64,000 bases of DNA, from assembly GCF_013522725.1 (NCBI RefSeq), contig NZ_JAAMRF010000001.1, forward strand, positions 124,001 through 188,000. The letters run 5' to 3'. Positions 8,876-19,999 of this stretch are shown here, in pieces. This DNA comes from Stutzerimonas azotifigens. GTDB lineage: Bacteria; Pseudomonadota; Gammaproteobacteria; Pseudomonadales; Pseudomonadaceae. Within the stretch, counting starts at the first letter, position 1. Each line of letters begins with the position of its first letter. The notes under the pieces were generated by a model. The model ran no database searches and was not told the origin of the DNA. It saw nothing but the letters and a program-made list of their open reading frames with translations. A program made the translations under genes and the position numbers.

Positions 8876-11707
8876 ATGACCGATTACAAAGCGACCCTCA
8901 ATCTGCCGGCCACGGCGTTTCCGATGAAGGCCGGTCTGCCCCAGCGCGAGCCGGAGATTCTGCAGCGCTGGAACAGCATCGATCTGTACCGGAAGCTGCG
9001 GCAGATTGGAGAGGGTCGTCCGAAGTTCATCCTGCATGACGGCCCGCCCTACGCGAACGGCAGCATTCACATCGGTCATGCGGTGAACAAGGTCATCAAG
9101 GACATGATCGTCCGTTCCAAGACCCTGGCCGGCTTCGACGCACCCTACGTGCCAGGCTGGGATTGCCACGGCCTGCCAATCGAGCACAAGGTCGAGATCA
9201 CCTATGGCAAGAACCAGCCTGCCGACCTGACCCGCGAGCGCTGCCGCGCCTACGCCGCCGAGCAGATCGAGGGGCAGAAGGCCGACTTCATCCGCCTCGG
9301 TGTGCTCGGGGAATGGGACAATCCTTATCGCACCATGGACTTTGCCAACGAGGCCGGCGAAATCCGCGCGCTGGCGAAGATGGTCGAAGGCGGCTTTGTC
9401 TTCAAGGGCCTAAAACCGGTGAACTGGTGCTTCGATTGCAGCTCCGCCCTGGCCGAGGCGGAGGTCGAATATCAGGACAAGAAGTCCGATGCGATTGACG
9501 TCGCTTTCCAAGTCGAAGACGCGGACAAGCTCGCCGCGGCCTTCGGCGTCTCGGCGTTGTCCAAGCCGACCAGTATCGTCATCTGGACCACCACGCCCTG
9601 GACCATTCCGGCCAACCAGGCACTCAACGTCCATCCCGACTTCATTTATGCGCTGGTCGATACCGGCGACAAACTGCTGGTGCTCGCCGAGGCGCTGGTC
9701 GAATCCTGCCTGCAGCGCTACGGTCTGCAGGGCGAAATCATCGCCCGCTGCGAGGGCAGGGCGCTGGAGCTCATCCGCTTCCGCCATCCGTTCTATGAGC
9801 GCTTTGCACCGGTGTACCTGGCTGAGTACGTGGAAACCGGCGCCGGCACAGGCATCGTCCATTCGGCGCCCGCTTACGGTGAAGACGACTTCCGCTCCTG
9901 CAAGCATTACGGCATGGAGAACGACGACATTCTCAGCCCGGTGCAGAGCCATGGCGTCTACGTGTCGGATCTGCCGTTCTTCGGTGGCCAGTTCATCTGG
10001 AAGGCCAACCCGCAGATCGTCGAGAAGCTGCGTGAAGTCGGCGCGCTGCTCCAGCACGAATCGATCCAGCACAGCTACATGCACTGCTGGCGGCACAAGA
10101 CGCCGCTGATCTATCGCGCCACGGCGCAGTGGTTCGTCGGCATGGACAAGGTCGCCCACGACGGCAGCTCCCTGCGTCGACGCGCGCTGGATGCCATCGA
10201 ACAGACCGAGTTCGTCCCGGCCTGGGGCCAGGCGCGTTTGCACGGCATGATTGCCGGGCGTCCGGACTGGTGCATCTCGCGTCAGCGCACCTGGGGCGTG
10301 CCGATCCCGTTCTTCCTGCACAAGGAAAGCGGCGACCTGCATCCGCGCACCGTCGAGTTGATGGAAGCCGTGGCGCAACGCGTCGAGCAGGGCGGCATCG
10401 AGGCTTGGTCGAAGCTGGATGCGGCCGAGCTGCTGGGCGATGAAGCGGCGCAGTACGAAAAAATCAGTGACACCCTAGATGTCTGGTTCGACTCCGGGAC
10501 CACGCATTGGCACGTAATGCGCGGTTCGCATCCGATGGGCCACGAGAGCGGTCCACGCGCCGATCTCTATCTCGAAGGCTCCGATCAGCACCGCGGCTGG
10601 TTTCACTCGTCGCTGCTAACTGGTTCGGCGATCGACGGCCATGCGCCGTACAAGGGGCTGCTGACCCATGGTTTCGTGGTCGACGAGAACGGGCGCAAGA
10701 TGTCCAAGTCGCTGGGCAACGTCGTTGCGCCGCAGGAGGTCACCGATACCCTGGGCGCCGACATTCTGCGCCTGTGGGTAGCGTCCACCGATTACTCCGG
10801 CGAGATGGCGGTTTCCAAGGTCATCCTGCAACGCAGCGCGGACTCCTATCGGCGCATTCGCAATACCGCACGCTTCCTGCTGAGTAATCTCGACGGTTTC
10901 GATCCTGCGCAGCATCTGGTTCCGGTTGATCAACTGATTGCGCTCGACCGCTGGGCGATCGATCGTGCTCTGCTGTTGCAGCGGGAAATCGAGGAAGCCT
11001 ACGGCACCTACAAGTTCTGGAACGTCTATCAGAAGGTCCACAATTTCTGTGTGCAGGAGCTTGGCGGCTTCTACCTCGACATCATCAAGGATCGCCAGTA
11101 CACCACCGGTTCCGACAGTCTGCCGCGGCGCTCCTGCCAGACCGCGCTGTACCACATCGCCGAGGCGCTGGTGCGCTGGATCGCGCCGATCCTGTCGTTT
11201 ACCGCCGATGAGATCTGGCAGTACCTGCCGGGTGAGCGCAACGAGTCTGTGATGCTCAATACCTGGTACGAAGGGCTGGCCGAGCTGCCGGCGAACGTCG
11301 AACTGGGTCGTGACTTCTGGGATAAGGTCATGGCGGTCAAGGCTGCCGTGAACAAGGAACTGGAAACTCAGCGCGCGGCCAAGACGATCGGGGGCAATCT
11401 CCAGGCCGAAGTGGTGCTCTATGCTGAAGATGCGCTGGTAAGCGATCTGGCCAAGCTGGGCAGCGAGTTGCGCTTCGTGCTGATCACCTCGGCGGTGACG
11501 GTAGCGCCTCTTGTCGAGGCGCCGGCCGAAGCCGTGCAGAGCGAGTTGTCCGGTCTCAAGCTTCAGATCAGCAAGACTGGCTACGCCAAGTGCGGCCGAT
11601 GCTGGCATCACCTGCCTGACGTCGGCACTCATGCCGCTCATCCAGAGATCTGCGGTCGTTGCCTGGATAACATCGAAGGCAATGGCGAGGTCCGTCACTA
11701 TGCGTGA
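8876..11707 (+). CDS. ileS: Isoleucyl-tRNA synthetase
   Basis: A class I synthetase that charges tRNA-Ile and edits misactivated valine. It has 943 aa. The ATP-binding motif is [16 protein letters not shown] (residues 56-71), the KMSKS loop is in [12 protein letters not shown] near residue 605, and the editing domain (about 200-400) has [12 protein letters not shown]. The C-terminal zinc finger has CGRCWHH and CGRC pairs at about 903-925. This is the IleS1 type normally inhibited by mupirocin. Confidence 0.98.
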   Translation: MTDYKATLNLPATAFPMKAGLPQREPEILQRWNSIDLYRKLRQIGEGRPKFILHDGPPYANGSIHIGHAVNKVIKDMIVRSKTLAGFDAPYVPGWDCHGLPIEHKVEITYGKNQPADLTRERCRAYAAEQIEGQKADFIRLGVLGEWDNPYRTMDFANEAGEIRALAKMVEGGFVFKGLKPVNWCFDCSSALAEAEVEYQDKKSDAIDVAFQVEDADKLAAAFGVSALSKPTSIVIWTTTPWTIPANQALNVHPDFIYALVDTGDKLLVLAEALVESCLQRYGLQGEIIARCEGRALELIRFRHPFYERFAPVYLAEYVETGAGTGIVHSAPAYGEDDFRSCKHYGMENDDILSPVQSHGVYVSDLPFFGGQFIWKANPQIVEKLREVGALLQHESIQHSYMHCWRHKTPLIYRATAQWFVGMDKVAHDGSSLRRRALDAIEQTEFVPAWGQARLHGMIAGRPDWCISRQRTWGVPIPFFLHKESGDLHPRTVELMEAVAQRVEQGGIEAWSKLDAAELLGDEAAQYEKISDTLDVWFDSGTTHWHVMRGSHPMGHESGPRADLYLEGSDQHRGWFHSSLLTGSAIDGHAPYKGLLTHGFVVDENGRKMSKSLGNVVAPQEVTDTLGADILRLWVASTDYSGEMAVSKVILQRSADSYRRIRNTARFLLSNLDGFDPAQHLVPVDQLIALDRWAIDRALLLQREIEEAYGTYKFWNVYQKVHNFCVQELGGFYLDIIKDRQYTTGSDSLPRRSCQTALYHIAEALVRWIAPILSFTADEIWQYLPGERNESVMLNTWYEGLAELPANVELGRDFWDKVMAVKAAVNKELETQRAAKTIGGNLQAEVVLYAEDALVSDLAKLGSELRFVLITSAVTVAPLVEAPAEAVQSELSGLKLQISKTGYAKCGRCWHHLPDVGTHAAHPEICGRCLDNIEGNGEVRHYA

Positions 11708-11740
11708 CCGTCGCCTTACGCCGTGCTTGGAGAAAAGGTC

Positions 11741-12244
11741 ATGAGCGCCCGCTTCGGCAAACTGCCGTGGCTTTGGCTCAGTGTGGTGATCATCGTGCTG
11801 GACCAGGCGACCAAGTTCTATTTCGAGGGCGCGCTGACGCTGTACCAGCGCATCGAGGTGATTCCGGACTACTTCAGCTGGACGCTGGCCTACAACACCG
11901 GCGCCGCCTTCAGCTTCCTGGCGGATCATTCCGGCTGGCAGCGCTGGCTGTTCGCTGCGATCGCCATCGGCGTCAGTGCCGTGCTGGTCGTCTGGCTCAA
12001 ACGCCTCAAGCCTGACGAAACCTGGCTCGCCGTCGCGCTGTCGCTGGTGCTCGGCGGCGCGCTGGGCAACCTCTACGACCGTATGGTGCTCGGCCATGTG
12101 GTCGACTTCATCCTTGTCCACTGGCAGAGCCGCTGGTATTTCCCCGCGTTCAACATCGCCGACAGCGCCATTACCGTGGGCGCGATCATGTTGGCGCTGG
12201 ATATGTTCAAGGGCAACAAAACCGGAGAACCCGCACATGACTGA
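11741..12244 (+). CDS. lspA: Lipoprotein signal peptidase (signal peptidase II)
   Basis: An inner-membrane aspartic protease that cleaves the signal peptide of lipid-modified prolipoproteins. The 167-residue protein has four membrane segments. The catalytic Asp residues lie in GNLYDRMVLGHVVDF and FNIADSAI. The start MSARFGKLPW (11741) follows a good ribosome site (ggagaaaagg). The lspA stop overlaps the fkpB start, so translation is probably coupled. Several lipoproteins elsewhere in the window are natural substrates. Confidence 0.96.
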   Translation: MSARFGKLPWLWLSVVIIVLDQATKFYFEGALTLYQRIEVIPDYFSWTLAYNTGAAFSFLADHSGWQRWLFAAIAIGVSAVLVVWLKRLKPDETWLAVALSLVLGGALGNLYDRMVLGHVVDFILVHWQSRWYFPAFNIADSAITVGAIMLALDMFKGNKTGEPAHD

Positions 12245-12674
12245 ACAGCGCATTGGGGCCGACTGCCAAGTCACCCTGCACTTCGCGCTCAAGCTGGAAA
12301 ACGGCGATGTCGTCGACAGCACCTTCGACAAGAAGCCCGCCACCTTCAAGGTCGGCGACGGCAACCTGCTGCCGGGTTTCGAGCAGGCGCTGTTCGGTCT
12401 CAAGGCCGGAGACAAGCGCTCGCTGCAGATTTCTCCGGAGCAGGGCTTTGGCCAGGCCAACCCGCAGAACGAGCAGGTCATGCCGCGTAGCCAGTTCGAA
12501 GGCATGGAGCTGTCCGAGGGGCTGCTGGTGATCTTCAACGATGCCGCCAATACCGAGCTGCCGGGGGTGGTGAAGGCCTTCGACGATCAGCACGTGACCG
12601 TTAACTTCAACCATCCGCTGGCCGGCAAGGCGCTGACCTTCGATGTCGAGATCTTCGACGTCCAGCCGGCCTGA
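12237..12674 (+). CDS. fkpB: SlpA-type FKBP peptidyl-prolyl isomerase
   Basis: A 145-residue cytosolic FKBP of the SlpA group, with the flap (IF) insertion between the strands that gives chaperone activity in homologues. Visible motifs are VVDSTFDKKPATFKVGDG, LLPGFEQALFGLKAGDKRSL and the LPGVVKAFDDQHVTVNFNHPLAGK end that marks SlpA. The start codon overlaps the end of lspA by 8 bases, and ispH follows 105 bases later, the standard lspA-fkpB-ispH order. Confidence 0.94.
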   Translation: MTEQRIGADCQVTLHFALKLENGDVVDSTFDKKPATFKVGDGNLLPGFEQALFGLKAGDKRSLQISPEQGFGQANPQNEQVMPRSQFEGMELSEGLLVIFNDAANTELPGVVKAFDDQHVTVNFNHPLAGKALTFDVEIFDVQPA

Positions 12675-12779
12675 TCGGCAGGCCCGGGTGAGGTCGCCTG
12701 GGCCATGCAACGCCTGCGCGCTGTTCGTGCGCACCACCCGCGTTACACTGACGCCTTTGCCATGCGTGCCGAGATAACC

Positions 12780-13724
12780 ATGCAGATCAAACTCGCAAAC
12801 CCCCGCGGCTTCTGTGCCGGTGTCGACCGCGCCATCGAGATCGTCAACCGGGCGCTCGAGGTCTTCGGCCCACCGATCTACGTTCGCCACGAAGTGGTCC
12901 ACAACAAGTTCGTCGTCGAAGACCTGCGCGCTCGTGGTGCCGTGTTCGTCGAAGAACTCGATCAGGTGCCGGACGACGTTATCGTCATCTTCAGCGCACA
13001 CGGCGTTTCCCAGGCGGTTCGCCAGGAAGCCGAGAAGCGTGGGCTGAAGGTGTTCGATGCCACCTGCCCCCTGGTCACCAAGGTCCATCTGGAAGTGACC
13101 AAGTACAGCCGGGAAGGACGTGAATGCGTGCTCATCGGCCACGAGGGGCACCCCGAGGTCGAGGGCACCATGGGCCAGTACGATGACCGCAACGGCGGTG
13201 CGATCTATCTGGTCGAGGACGAGGAGGACGTGGCGCAGCTCCAGGTGCGCAATCCCGAGGCGCTCGCGTTCGTCACCCAGACCACCTTGTCGATGGACGA
13301 CACCAGCCGGGTGATCGATGCGCTGCGGGCGCGTTTCCCGAGCATCGGCGGCCCCCGCAAGGATGATATCTGCTACGCCACCCAGAACCGCCAGGACGCG
13401 GTGAAGCAGTTGGCCAATGAATGCGACGTGGTTCTGGTGGTCGGCAGCCCCAACAGTTCCAACTCCAACCGCCTGCGCGAACTTTCCGAGCGAATGGGCA
13501 CGCCGGCTTACCTCATCGACGGTGCCGAGGATCTCAGGCAGGAATGGTTCGAGCGCGTGCAGAACATCGGAATCACCGCCGGCGCCTCGGCTCCCGAGGT
13601 GCTTGTGCGTGGCGTGATCGAACAGCTGGGCAAGTGGGGCGCGCAAGGCACTGACGAACTGGCGGGCCGTCCGGAGAACGTGACGTTTTCGATGCCGAAG
13701 GAGTTGCGGCTGAAGGCGGTATAG
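12780..13724 (+). CDS. ispH: 4-hydroxy-3-methylbut-2-enyl diphosphate reductase
   Basis: The last enzyme of the MEP isoprenoid pathway, an iron-sulfur enzyme that makes IPP and DMAPP. It has 314 aa. The three cluster cysteines are visible in [10 protein letters not shown] (Cys12), [12 protein letters not shown] (about 96) and ICYATQNRQ (about 197). The Glu of the SQAVR/TTLSMDD region is also present. I start at [10 protein letters not shown] (12780), the family start; the longer frame lacks a ribosome site. It supplies the precursors used by ispB in this same window. Confidence 0.97.
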   Translation: MQIKLANPRGFCAGVDRAIEIVNRALEVFGPPIYVRHEVVHNKFVVEDLRARGAVFVEELDQVPDDVIVIFSAHGVSQAVRQEAEKRGLKVFDATCPLVTKVHLEVTKYSREGRECVLIGHEGHPEVEGTMGQYDDRNGGAIYLVEDEEDVAQLQVRNPEALAFVTQTTLSMDDTSRVIDALRARFPSIGGPRKDDICYATQNRQDAVKQLANECDVVLVVGSPNSSNSNRLRELSERMGTPAYLIDGAEDLRQEWFERVQNIGITAGASAPEVLVRGVIEQLGKWGAQGTDELAGRPENVTFSMPKELRLKAV

Positions 13725-13881
13725 CGTGCCAGTCGGGCTGGGTATACAGTGACGAAGGGGGCAAGGGCAATCAAGATGTTCGAATGGCCTGAAGTTAGTG
13801 CTGGTTAACGGGACCCGGCAGATGCCGAAAGCAGCAAAAGTATTTCATCGGCATTCGTTCAGTGACAAAAACAGCGGAAAC

Positions 13882-13916
13882 AAAAAAGGCCAGGAGCTTG
13901 GGCTCCTGGCCTTTTT
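13882..13916. terminator. Strong bidirectional terminator between ispH and pilE
   Basis: A 15-bp perfect stem (aaaaaggccaggagc / gctcctggccttttt) with a 3-base loop and A/T runs on both flanks. It ends both ispH and the minor-pilin operon. Confidence 0.93.
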
Positions 13917-13929
13917 GCTGTCGCTCAGA

Positions 13930-14337
13930 TTATTTCCAGCAATCGCTCAGCGCTGCGGTTCCGGTCTTGGTTTTTACCCCCGCCTGGTTCAGGCCCAGGC
14001 TTCCGCATTTGGTGTCTTTGAGCTGAGCGCCCTTAGGCGCGGCCGTCAGGGTATAGGTGGTGCTGCTCGTGTTGCTGATGGTCAACGTATATAGGTTGTT
14101 GTTCGAACTCTCCTGAAGTCCCAGCTTGGCCAGGGTATCGGCATAGGTATTGTTCTGCGCGTAATAGCGCTCCTGGCGGGCAGCTGCGTCGCTGAGCAGT
14201 GCCATGCCTTCGGTCCGATTACCGCGCAGCACGTAATCCTGGTAGCTGGGAATGGCGATCGCAGCCAGGATTCCGATGATGGCGACCACGACCATCAACT
14301 CGATCAGGGTAAAGCCGCCTTGTTTACGCATGGCCAT
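13930..14337 (-). CDS. pilE: Type IV pilus minor pilin PilE
   Basis: A 135-residue pilin with prepilin peptidase site G-FTLIE ([18 protein letters not shown]), conserved Glu at mature position 5 and an N-terminal hydrophobic helix. The C-terminal domain has a Cys pair (DTKCGS, SDCWK) that can form the D-region disulphide. It is the last gene of the minor-pilin operon, and its ATG overlaps the pilY1 stop (TAATG), so it is translated by coupling. Minor pilins prime pilus assembly. The position next to ispH argues for PilE rather than the major pilin PilA. Confidence 0.92.
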   Translation of the reverse strand: MAMRKQGGFTLIELMVVVAIIGILAAIAIPSYQDYVLRGNRTEGMALLSDAAARQERYYAQNNTYADTLAKLGLQESSNNNLYTLTISNTSSTTYTLTAAPKGAQLKDTKCGSLGLNQAGVKTKTGTAALSDCWK

Positions 14338-17300
14338 TAATCGTTCCTCTTAGGTATGACTTGCCAGCTCTGGCGTCCGCTGGAGGTTGGGCCGTAATCG
14401 ACCACAATGCTTTCGTCGGTGCTGAATAGCGTATCGCCGTTCAGGTTGAATCCACTGGCCGAATCCAGTTTGCGGCTGGACACTACCTCATTGTTATAGG
14501 TATCACCCCCGTTGACGTCGCCACTGCCATCCATGTCGAACACGCTGAAGGTGGTGCGGCCACCCGAGGACGGGTTGATACCGTAAAGCCAGGCCTCCAC
14601 ACCGTCTTTGCAGGGGTCGTCGTTGGGGGTGAGGGTGCTGAAGATCAGCGCCTGGCCGCGGGCGGCCATCGGGTTGATCATCATCTCGCCGGCTTTAGCG
14701 CCCACCTGCAGGTCGAGACGCCAACCCCAGTGGTTGACATCGTTATCGGTCAGATTGGCAGTAGCGTTGTCTTTGTACCACTTCGGCACATTCTGGCTGA
14801 CCAGGCGGCTTTCGCTGGTGACACCGTTAATGTCCGTGCTGAGCTCCCGCAGGATCGTCTGGGCGAGCAAGTTGCCGTGCGTGATGGTCGGGGGAGTCGC
14901 CGTGGTCTCCGCCTTGGTCTTGCGGTCCCAGATGGCGTAGACGCTGTGCCCCAAAGTGGTGTTGACGTTGCCGTCGCTGTCCTCGAAGTACTTGCCGGTA
15001 CCGAACATCACCAGATAGCCCAATTGCGAGGGATGGCGAACCAGTGACGGCGCCGCCGTGATGGGTTGAACCGCACCGGTCGTGGCATCGGTGGCCTTGA
15101 ACAGGGGCTTGCCGCCATACGACGCCTCAATGTGCGCGGCTTGCGCCGTTCCGATCACGGACGAGGCAAAGGGATTGCCAGCCGGTGTGGTGCTATTGGT
15201 GGCGCGGAACAGATCGAAGCGCCAGAGGTTGCCTTGCAGGTCGCCTGCGTAGGCATAGTCGGCAATGCCGTCGCTGTCGTTGTCTGCCAGTCGCACGGAC
15301 GACAGGCCGTTGGCCTTGGTGGTGTCTCCATCGACGATGACTTCGCGTACCAGTTCGCCGGTTTCGACATCGATCACGAACAGCGCAGCCTTGTCAGCGG
15401 TGGCTCCACTTTGGTTGCCATAGCCGTTGCCGGTCACCACTGCCCACTTGCCGGTGTGCAGCCGGGCTACGACAGGTTGCGGGAAGGTATGACCCATATC
15501 TTCATGGGTGAATTCCCACAGAGGCCGGACGTTATTGGGATCGGTAATATCCAGTGCAAAGAGGGAGCGACCGCCGCCTCGCAGCGAGCCGATCAGCACT
15601 GTGTGCCAGGCATTGTTGAAGTAGACGTCTGACACCACGGGGGTGCCGTCTACATAGTAACGGTGCCCGCCGGACTGATAGTTTTGCCCCGTCAGCCGGT
15701 AGAGGTTGGGCAGCACGGCGTTGGGCACGAATGCCAGCTCCTCGGCACCGGTGGCAGCGTTGAAACCATGCAACATGCCGTCGTTTGCGCCGACATAGAT
15801 CATTTCCTTGCGGTTAGCGACTCGCTGCTGGAACTGGTAATAGTCGCCTGGCGAGCCATCGATACGGTCGGCGAGATATGCCAGATATTGCGCGTCCTTC
15901 ACGACCACCGGGGCCGAATTGACGATGTCGCCCAGTACGCTGCTACGCGTGCGAAAGGTTCCAGTCGTTATGCCTTCGTTGCTGCGATTACCGCGAATGT
16001 AATTGACCCGGGCTTCGCCTTTGTTATCGGGCCTGCCGGTGATGTTGTCGGGATCGGTATTGAAAAAGGCGCGTTGCTCAATAGTGAGGTTGGTCCAGTT
16101 GAATTCCTGGAGCTGTCTGCCGTTCGCGGCAGCCATATGGACGGTGCGCTCACCGCTCAGTCTGCTCTTAGCACTCCAGGCCTGAGTGCGAACGCCCACC
16201 GAGTCGATTGCATATTTTTTCAGGTCGCCGCTCCAGTCATCGCTGGAGAACTCGGTCTCATAAACTTCACGTGATGTGGCGCCATTGACTTGCGAGGCAG
16301 TGACGGCAGGGCGGCTCGCCGACGTGGTGTAGTTGCCGATGCGGTTGAGGATCTGGTTGAACGCATCCACTACCTTGTCGGGGCTGTCGCCGTTGAAGAA
16401 CTCGCCACGCGAGTTGATCGCTGCGTGCCAGAGGTCGTAGACGTTGTTATTGCTGCCGCTGGCGGCTGCTGGCCAGTTCGTGCCGGCCTTCAGTGCTTCG
16501 TACCCAGCACCTGCGAAAGTTTCTCCTGTCCAGGGTACGCTGGGATTGGTCAGTGCTGAACCCAGGCCAAGGCCGATGGTGTAGTTGACCATGTGCTGCC
16601 AGGTGGCGGGGTTGTTGCGGGGATCCCAGTAGCGCGTTGTCGCATCGGTGTTCGGCGCGGCGATCAATGGCTTCAGGTCGTTGGCTAGGTTCGGACGCGC
16701 GTCGGTTGCCCAGTATTTGAATGCCAGGTCCGCCAGAGTGTTTCGCGTCGAGTCCCTGAACGGCGTGCGAGGCGCATAGCTTGTGCCGTCTGGAAGACTT
16801 GCGATCGAAGAGTTGTCGTCAACGTCGACCGTCATCGCCGAGTTCCACATGCCGTCAGTCATCAGAACGTGGAAGCTGGGACGGCAGGCATAGGTCGGGG
16901 TCGTTTCAGAGTTGGCCCTGCCACCGCTGCTGGTAAGAGGGTTAGGGTCCTTGTACCACGGCTCTGCGGTTGCCAGAAACTTCCCTGCCCGATCCGTAGC
17001 CTGTAGCAGATAGGTTGAAGTGTTGAAGTTGATGGTCGGCAGCCAGTTGAAGAAGTTGCCCCGGTGATGGTCGGTGAACCTGCGGAAGTAGTTTGTGCCG
17101 CAGTTGGCGCCCGTGCCGGTGAAGCTGGTGCAGTTACCTAGCGTCTGCCAGGTCAAGCGGATCGAGCTGGGCAAGCCGGTAAACGACAGGTTGGCCGCGC
17201 TCAGCGTAGCGAGACCGCGGTTACGGTAGAAGGAGTACCAGATTGCGAAATTCTGCCGCTCGTCTCGACCCGAGGCGTCATCGTCGTCGCGTAGCTGACC

Positions 17301-18104
17301 CGAAGTAGCGCTGACGAAGACAAGGCGGTAGCAATCTTCGTCAGTGGTGGCTCTGGTACAGCCACTGAGAGAAGTGTCATATAGGTAGTAATAGGCAGGC
17401 ACTCCCACCTGCGCCAAGCTCGCGGTGTAGTTGTTGTTTGAGCCGGTGCAGGTAGCGGGAATGCTGGTTCCGTTGATGGTGGCGGTTGCCGTGCATCGGT
17501 TGCTGGCCGTACGCTCGATCGCGAAGCTGATATCGCCCTTGACCACCCTGGTGATGCCATTGGTGCTACGCGAAGCGGTGGCGCTGAAGTCGTCGGTCGG
17601 GTTTTGAGCCAGCCTGTTAGTGGTGTTGCTGTACCCGTACGAAGTGCCGATATTGCCGTTTGGGTCGTAACTCCAGCTGACTTTGTATCCTGTGGACAGG
17701 TTCAACGAACCCCTGGTGTTATTAGCGAAGAAGCCGTTGTTCCACGCGGCGGTAAAGCTTGTGCTGTAGGGGCTAGTAGCCGCAACACTGCCGTCGTTGT
17801 TGTATCTGGTCGGCAGCTGGTAGGTGACCGACGGATCGTAGTACATCGGATTGAACGCTGCGGACTTGGCGCGACGGGTCTGATGAACGCCGTTAATGTC
17901 GTCGGGCACGAACGCCCAGCGCATGCTGCCCGAGTCGTCCAACGTCAAGATCAGGTTGGGTGCTACGCTGTCTGAAAGCACCAACGGTTTCTGGCTGACG
18001 TCCAGCAGAGTCGCCTGGGCCGATTGGATGCCGCCAAACAACAGGCTGAAGGTCAGCAGGCTCGCAAAGGCCTTCGCATGATTAATGCGCGTCTTGATTT
18101 CCAT
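14337..18104 (-). CDS. pilY1: Type IV pilus tip adhesin / assembly factor PilY1
   Basis: A 1255-residue secreted protein with a Sec signal peptide (cut after IQSAQA). The N-terminal part is von Willebrand A-like, with a MIDAS-type D-D-S-G-S-M at residues 56-61 and an LMTDGMW strand further on. The C-terminal half is a beta-propeller domain (about 600-1180) with [20 protein letters not shown] blades. The calcium loop DNDSDGIAD is near residue 940; in P. aeruginosa this loop controls pilus extension and retraction. The N-terminal part is rich in Ser, Thr and Asn. It lies between pilX and pilE. PilY1 sits at the pilus tip with the minor pilins and takes part in surface sensing. Confidence 0.94.
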   Translation of the reverse strand: MEIKTRINHAKAFASLLTFSLLFGGIQSAQATLLDVSQKPLVLSDSVAPNLILTLDDSGSMRWAFVPDDINGVHQTRRAKSAAFNPMYYDPSVTYQLPTRYNNDGSVAATSPYSTSFTAAWNNGFFANNTRGSLNLSTGYKVSWSYDPNGNIGTSYGYSNTTNRLAQNPTDDFSATASRSTNGITRVVKGDISFAIERTASNRCTATATINGTSIPATCTGSNNNYTASLAQVGVPAYYYLYDTSLSGCTRATTDEDCYRLVFVSATSGQLRDDDDASGRDERQNFAIWYSFYRNRGLATLSAANLSFTGLPSSIRLTWQTLGNCTSFTGTGANCGTNYFRRFTDHHRGNFFNWLPTINFNTSTYLLQATDRAGKFLATAEPWYKDPNPLTSSGGRANSETTPTYACRPSFHVLMTDGMWNSAMTVDVDDNSSIASLPDGTSYAPRTPFRDSTRNTLADLAFKYWATDARPNLANDLKPLIAAPNTDATTRYWDPRNNPATWQHMVNYTIGLGLGSALTNPSVPWTGETFAGAGYEALKAGTNWPAAASGSNNNVYDLWHAAINSRGEFFNGDSPDKVVDAFNQILNRIGNYTTSASRPAVTASQVNGATSREVYETEFSSDDWSGDLKKYAIDSVGVRTQAWSAKSRLSGERTVHMAAANGRQLQEFNWTNLTIEQRAFFNTDPDNITGRPDNKGEARVNYIRGNRSNEGITTGTFRTRSSVLGDIVNSAPVVVKDAQYLAYLADRIDGSPGDYYQFQQRVANRKEMIYVGANDGMLHGFNAATGAEELAFVPNAVLPNLYRLTGQNYQSGGHRYYVDGTPVVSDVYFNNAWHTVLIGSLRGGGRSLFALDITDPNNVRPLWEFTHEDMGHTFPQPVVARLHTGKWAVVTGNGYGNQSGATADKAALFVIDVETGELVREVIVDGDTTKANGLSSVRLADNDSDGIADYAYAGDLQGNLWRFDLFRATNSTTPAGNPFASSVIGTAQAAHIEASYGGKPLFKATDATTGAVQPITAAPSLVRHPSQLGYLVMFGTGKYFEDSDGNVNTTLGHSVYAIWDRKTKAETTATPPTITHGNLLAQTILRELSTDINGVTSESRLVSQNVPKWYKDNATANLTDNDVNHWGWRLDLQVGAKAGEMMINPMAARGQALIFSTLTPNDDPCKDGVEAWLYGINPSSGGRTTFSVFDMDGSGDVNGGDTYNNEVVSSRKLDSASGFNLNGDTLFSTDESIVVDYGPTSSGRQSWQVIPKRND

Positions 18105-18113
18105 TTCAGAGTC

Positions 18114-18632
18114 TCAGTTGAATACTTTGGCGGTGGTGGTGCGCAGGCCAGTGGTGCGCTCCGAACTGGTGTTGGTCGCTTCGGAGTTCACCTCGTAGCG
18201 GAACACCCCTATGCCTTGCATCATGTTTCCGTATTCCGGGTTTTCCGCGGCGCCCTCGGCGCTGCCCGAGGGAGCGGGCAGGGCATACCATCTGACGTTG
18301 GTTCCTGAGTTGCTCTGCGTGCCGTCGGCCGGGCTGTAGGCCAGGCTGGTGTTGAAGGTCTGCTCGTACGCGGGGTCGATGTCACGCAGGCAGTAGCCCG
18401 TGGAACAGCCAACCTCCAGCGGTTTGATCGGCGCGGTCAGACGGCTTTCCCCTTCACGCAGGCCCGCTTCAGAGGCGTTGAGCAGACGTTGCTGCTCGAC
18501 GAAGTTGCCGGTCATGCGCGATTCGAGGGTGACTTCGCGAACGCTCGATACCGCCAGCAGCGTCACTACCAGCAGGATGATCAGTGCGATGAACAGGGTG
18601 GCTCCGTCCTGGCGCCTTGGCATCGATTTCAT
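18114..18632 (-). CDS. pilX: Type IV pilus minor pilin PilX
   Basis: A 172-residue prepilin-like protein with a short basic leader and the G-ATLFIALIILLVVTLLAV helix. Like other PilX proteins it lacks the usual FTLIE sequence and the Glu at position 5. The LLNASEAGLREGESRL segment after the helix is typical of PilX N-terminal domains (PF14341). Its start overlaps the end of pilW by 4 bases (ATGA). With PilV, PilW, FimU and PilE it forms the pilus-priming complex that carries PilY1. Confidence 0.9.
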   Translation of the reverse strand: MKSMPRRQDGATLFIALIILLVVTLLAVSSVREVTLESRMTGNFVEQQRLLNASEAGLREGESRLTAPIKPLEVGCSTGYCLRDIDPAYEQTFNTSLAYSPADGTQSNSGTNVRWYALPAPSGSAEGAAENPEYGNMMQGIGVFRYEVNSEATNTSSERTTGLRTTTAKVFN

Positions 18633-19465
18633 GGCAATAGGTTCCTGAGCATGATGGTGCTTTGCATGACCTGATAGAGCTCGCCTTTGTCGGCGGCCTT
18701 TATCGCGTTGGTTTCGTCATCGGAGGCATTGGTGAACTGCTTCCAGTTGGCCAGAGCAGTGTCGACGTCCACGGCGTCGCGCATGTTGGGGTTACTGCTC
18801 TGCATCAGCGCGGTATAGCGCAAGGTCAGGACCTGCTGAGTGGTCGGGTCGGTCGTGTATTGCTCGACGGCGCGGGTATCGCTCGCACTGCCGATGCCGG
18901 ACTCCAGCCGCAGGCCGGCCACACCGGTAACCAGTTCAGCAGTCTGCGCAGCGCGCAGGGTGGAACCTGTCTTGTCGGTATTGGCGACGGTGCACTTCAG
19001 GCTTTTGTCGGCCGGGTCAAGGTAGATGTGCTCGACGACGATCTCTACGGCACTGGTGTACGGATCACTGATCTCCGTGGTCCTTTCCGGCAGGTTGCCG
19101 AGGCAATCCCTGTCGGTGGGGTCCATGGGCTGGTAGCGAATGCAGAGGGAGGCTGCTGGCGAGTTGGTCGCCTTGGCGACTTCCCCCGCGATGAAGCTAC
19201 AGCCGGCTGCGTTGAAGGCTGGGAATGCGGCCTCGATGGTTTCGTCGGGGCGGCGGCGATAGCCCGCCTTGCCGACTTCCTGTTGCAGCACAAGCAGGGT
19301 ATAGCGACTGGCCTCGATGTTCTCGGCCTGGTTCTGCTGGAAAAGGTAGCTGCGCTTGTTGTCGATGTAGATCTGGGTCACGCCGATGATCAGGAAGCTG
19401 CTGATCAGCAGCGCGATCATCAGCTCGATCAGGGACAATCCGGATTGGTGTTTGCTGAAAGTCAT
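18629..19465 (-). CDS. pilW: Type IV pilus minor pilin PilW
   Basis: A 278-residue prepilin, the largest pilin of the cluster. The peptidase site is in KHQSGLSLIELMIALLISS (Glu at mature position 5), followed by a hydrophobic helix and SYLFQQNQAENIEASRYTL, which matches PilW family proteins. Two to four cysteines in the globular part may form disulphides. The start ATG follows pilV after a 9-base gap and overlaps pilX at its end, as expected for one transcript. Confidence 0.9.
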   Translation of the reverse strand: MTFSKHQSGLSLIELMIALLISSFLIIGVTQIYIDNKRSYLFQQNQAENIEASRYTLLVLQQEVGKAGYRRRPDETIEAAFPAFNAAGCSFIAGEVAKATNSPAASLCIRYQPMDPTDRDCLGNLPERTTEISDPYTSAVEIVVEHIYLDPADKSLKCTVANTDKTGSTLRAAQTAELVTGVAGLRLESGIGSASDTRAVEQYTTDPTTQQVLTLRYTALMQSSNPNMRDAVDVDTALANWKQFTNASDDETNAIKAADKGELYQVMQSTIMLRNLLP

Positions 19466-19474
19466 ATCGGTTCC

Positions 19475-19999
19475 CTAGAGCTGGCTGCGCAGCCGGTAGC
19501 GGCAGATCGTGGTGTCGCCATCGGTAGCACTGGCATCCATGCATTCGCCTGCCTTAACCCGCCAGGCCAGCTGTATTTCCACTGCCGATCCATTGCCGGT
19601 GCAGTTGCCCGAGCTCAACGAGCGGCATACATAGAATTCGCTTTGGAGCAGCTCCGAGGCGCCTGGCAGTGCCGCTTTCGCTCGCTCTGCCCAGCAGGCC
19701 AGCTGGGCACTTTGCTCATCCGGAAGAGGTGTGCAGGCTGCTGGAGTGGTGGGGAAGGCAGCCGTCCTGGCCTTGTAGAAGCCCGAGCTGGCCGGAAGGC
19801 CGTCGGGCTTGGCCCGCATCAGTTCGATCAGGTCGTTGGCGAGCGTCGCGGCCACGTTGCGTTGAACCGAATCCTGCGTGTAGGCAATGGTCTTGCCCTG
19901 CAAGGCCACCATGCCCAGCACGCCGATACAGACCAGCAGAAGGGTGATCAGGACCTCGATCATGCTGAAGCCCAGGTGCGATTTCATGGATATTTTCAT
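19475..19999 (-). CDS. pilV: Type IV pilus minor pilin PilV
   Basis: A 174-residue prepilin with peptidase site HLGFSMIEVLITLLLVCIGVLGM and Glu at mature position 5. The TQDSVQRNVAATLANDLIELMRA segment is typical of PilV. Six or so cysteines in the globular domain, including the C-terminal CRYRLRSQL, suggest disulphides. The start overlaps the fimU end by 4 bases. MKSHLGF, four codons downstream of the first ATG, is an alternative start. Confidence 0.9.
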   Translation of the reverse strand: MKISMKSHLGFSMIEVLITLLLVCIGVLGMVALQGKTIAYTQDSVQRNVAATLANDLIELMRAKPDGLPASSGFYKARTAAFPTTPAACTPLPDEQSAQLACWAERAKAALPGASELLQSEFYVCRSLSSGNCTGNGSAVEIQLAWRVKAGECMDASATDGDTTICRYRLRSQL

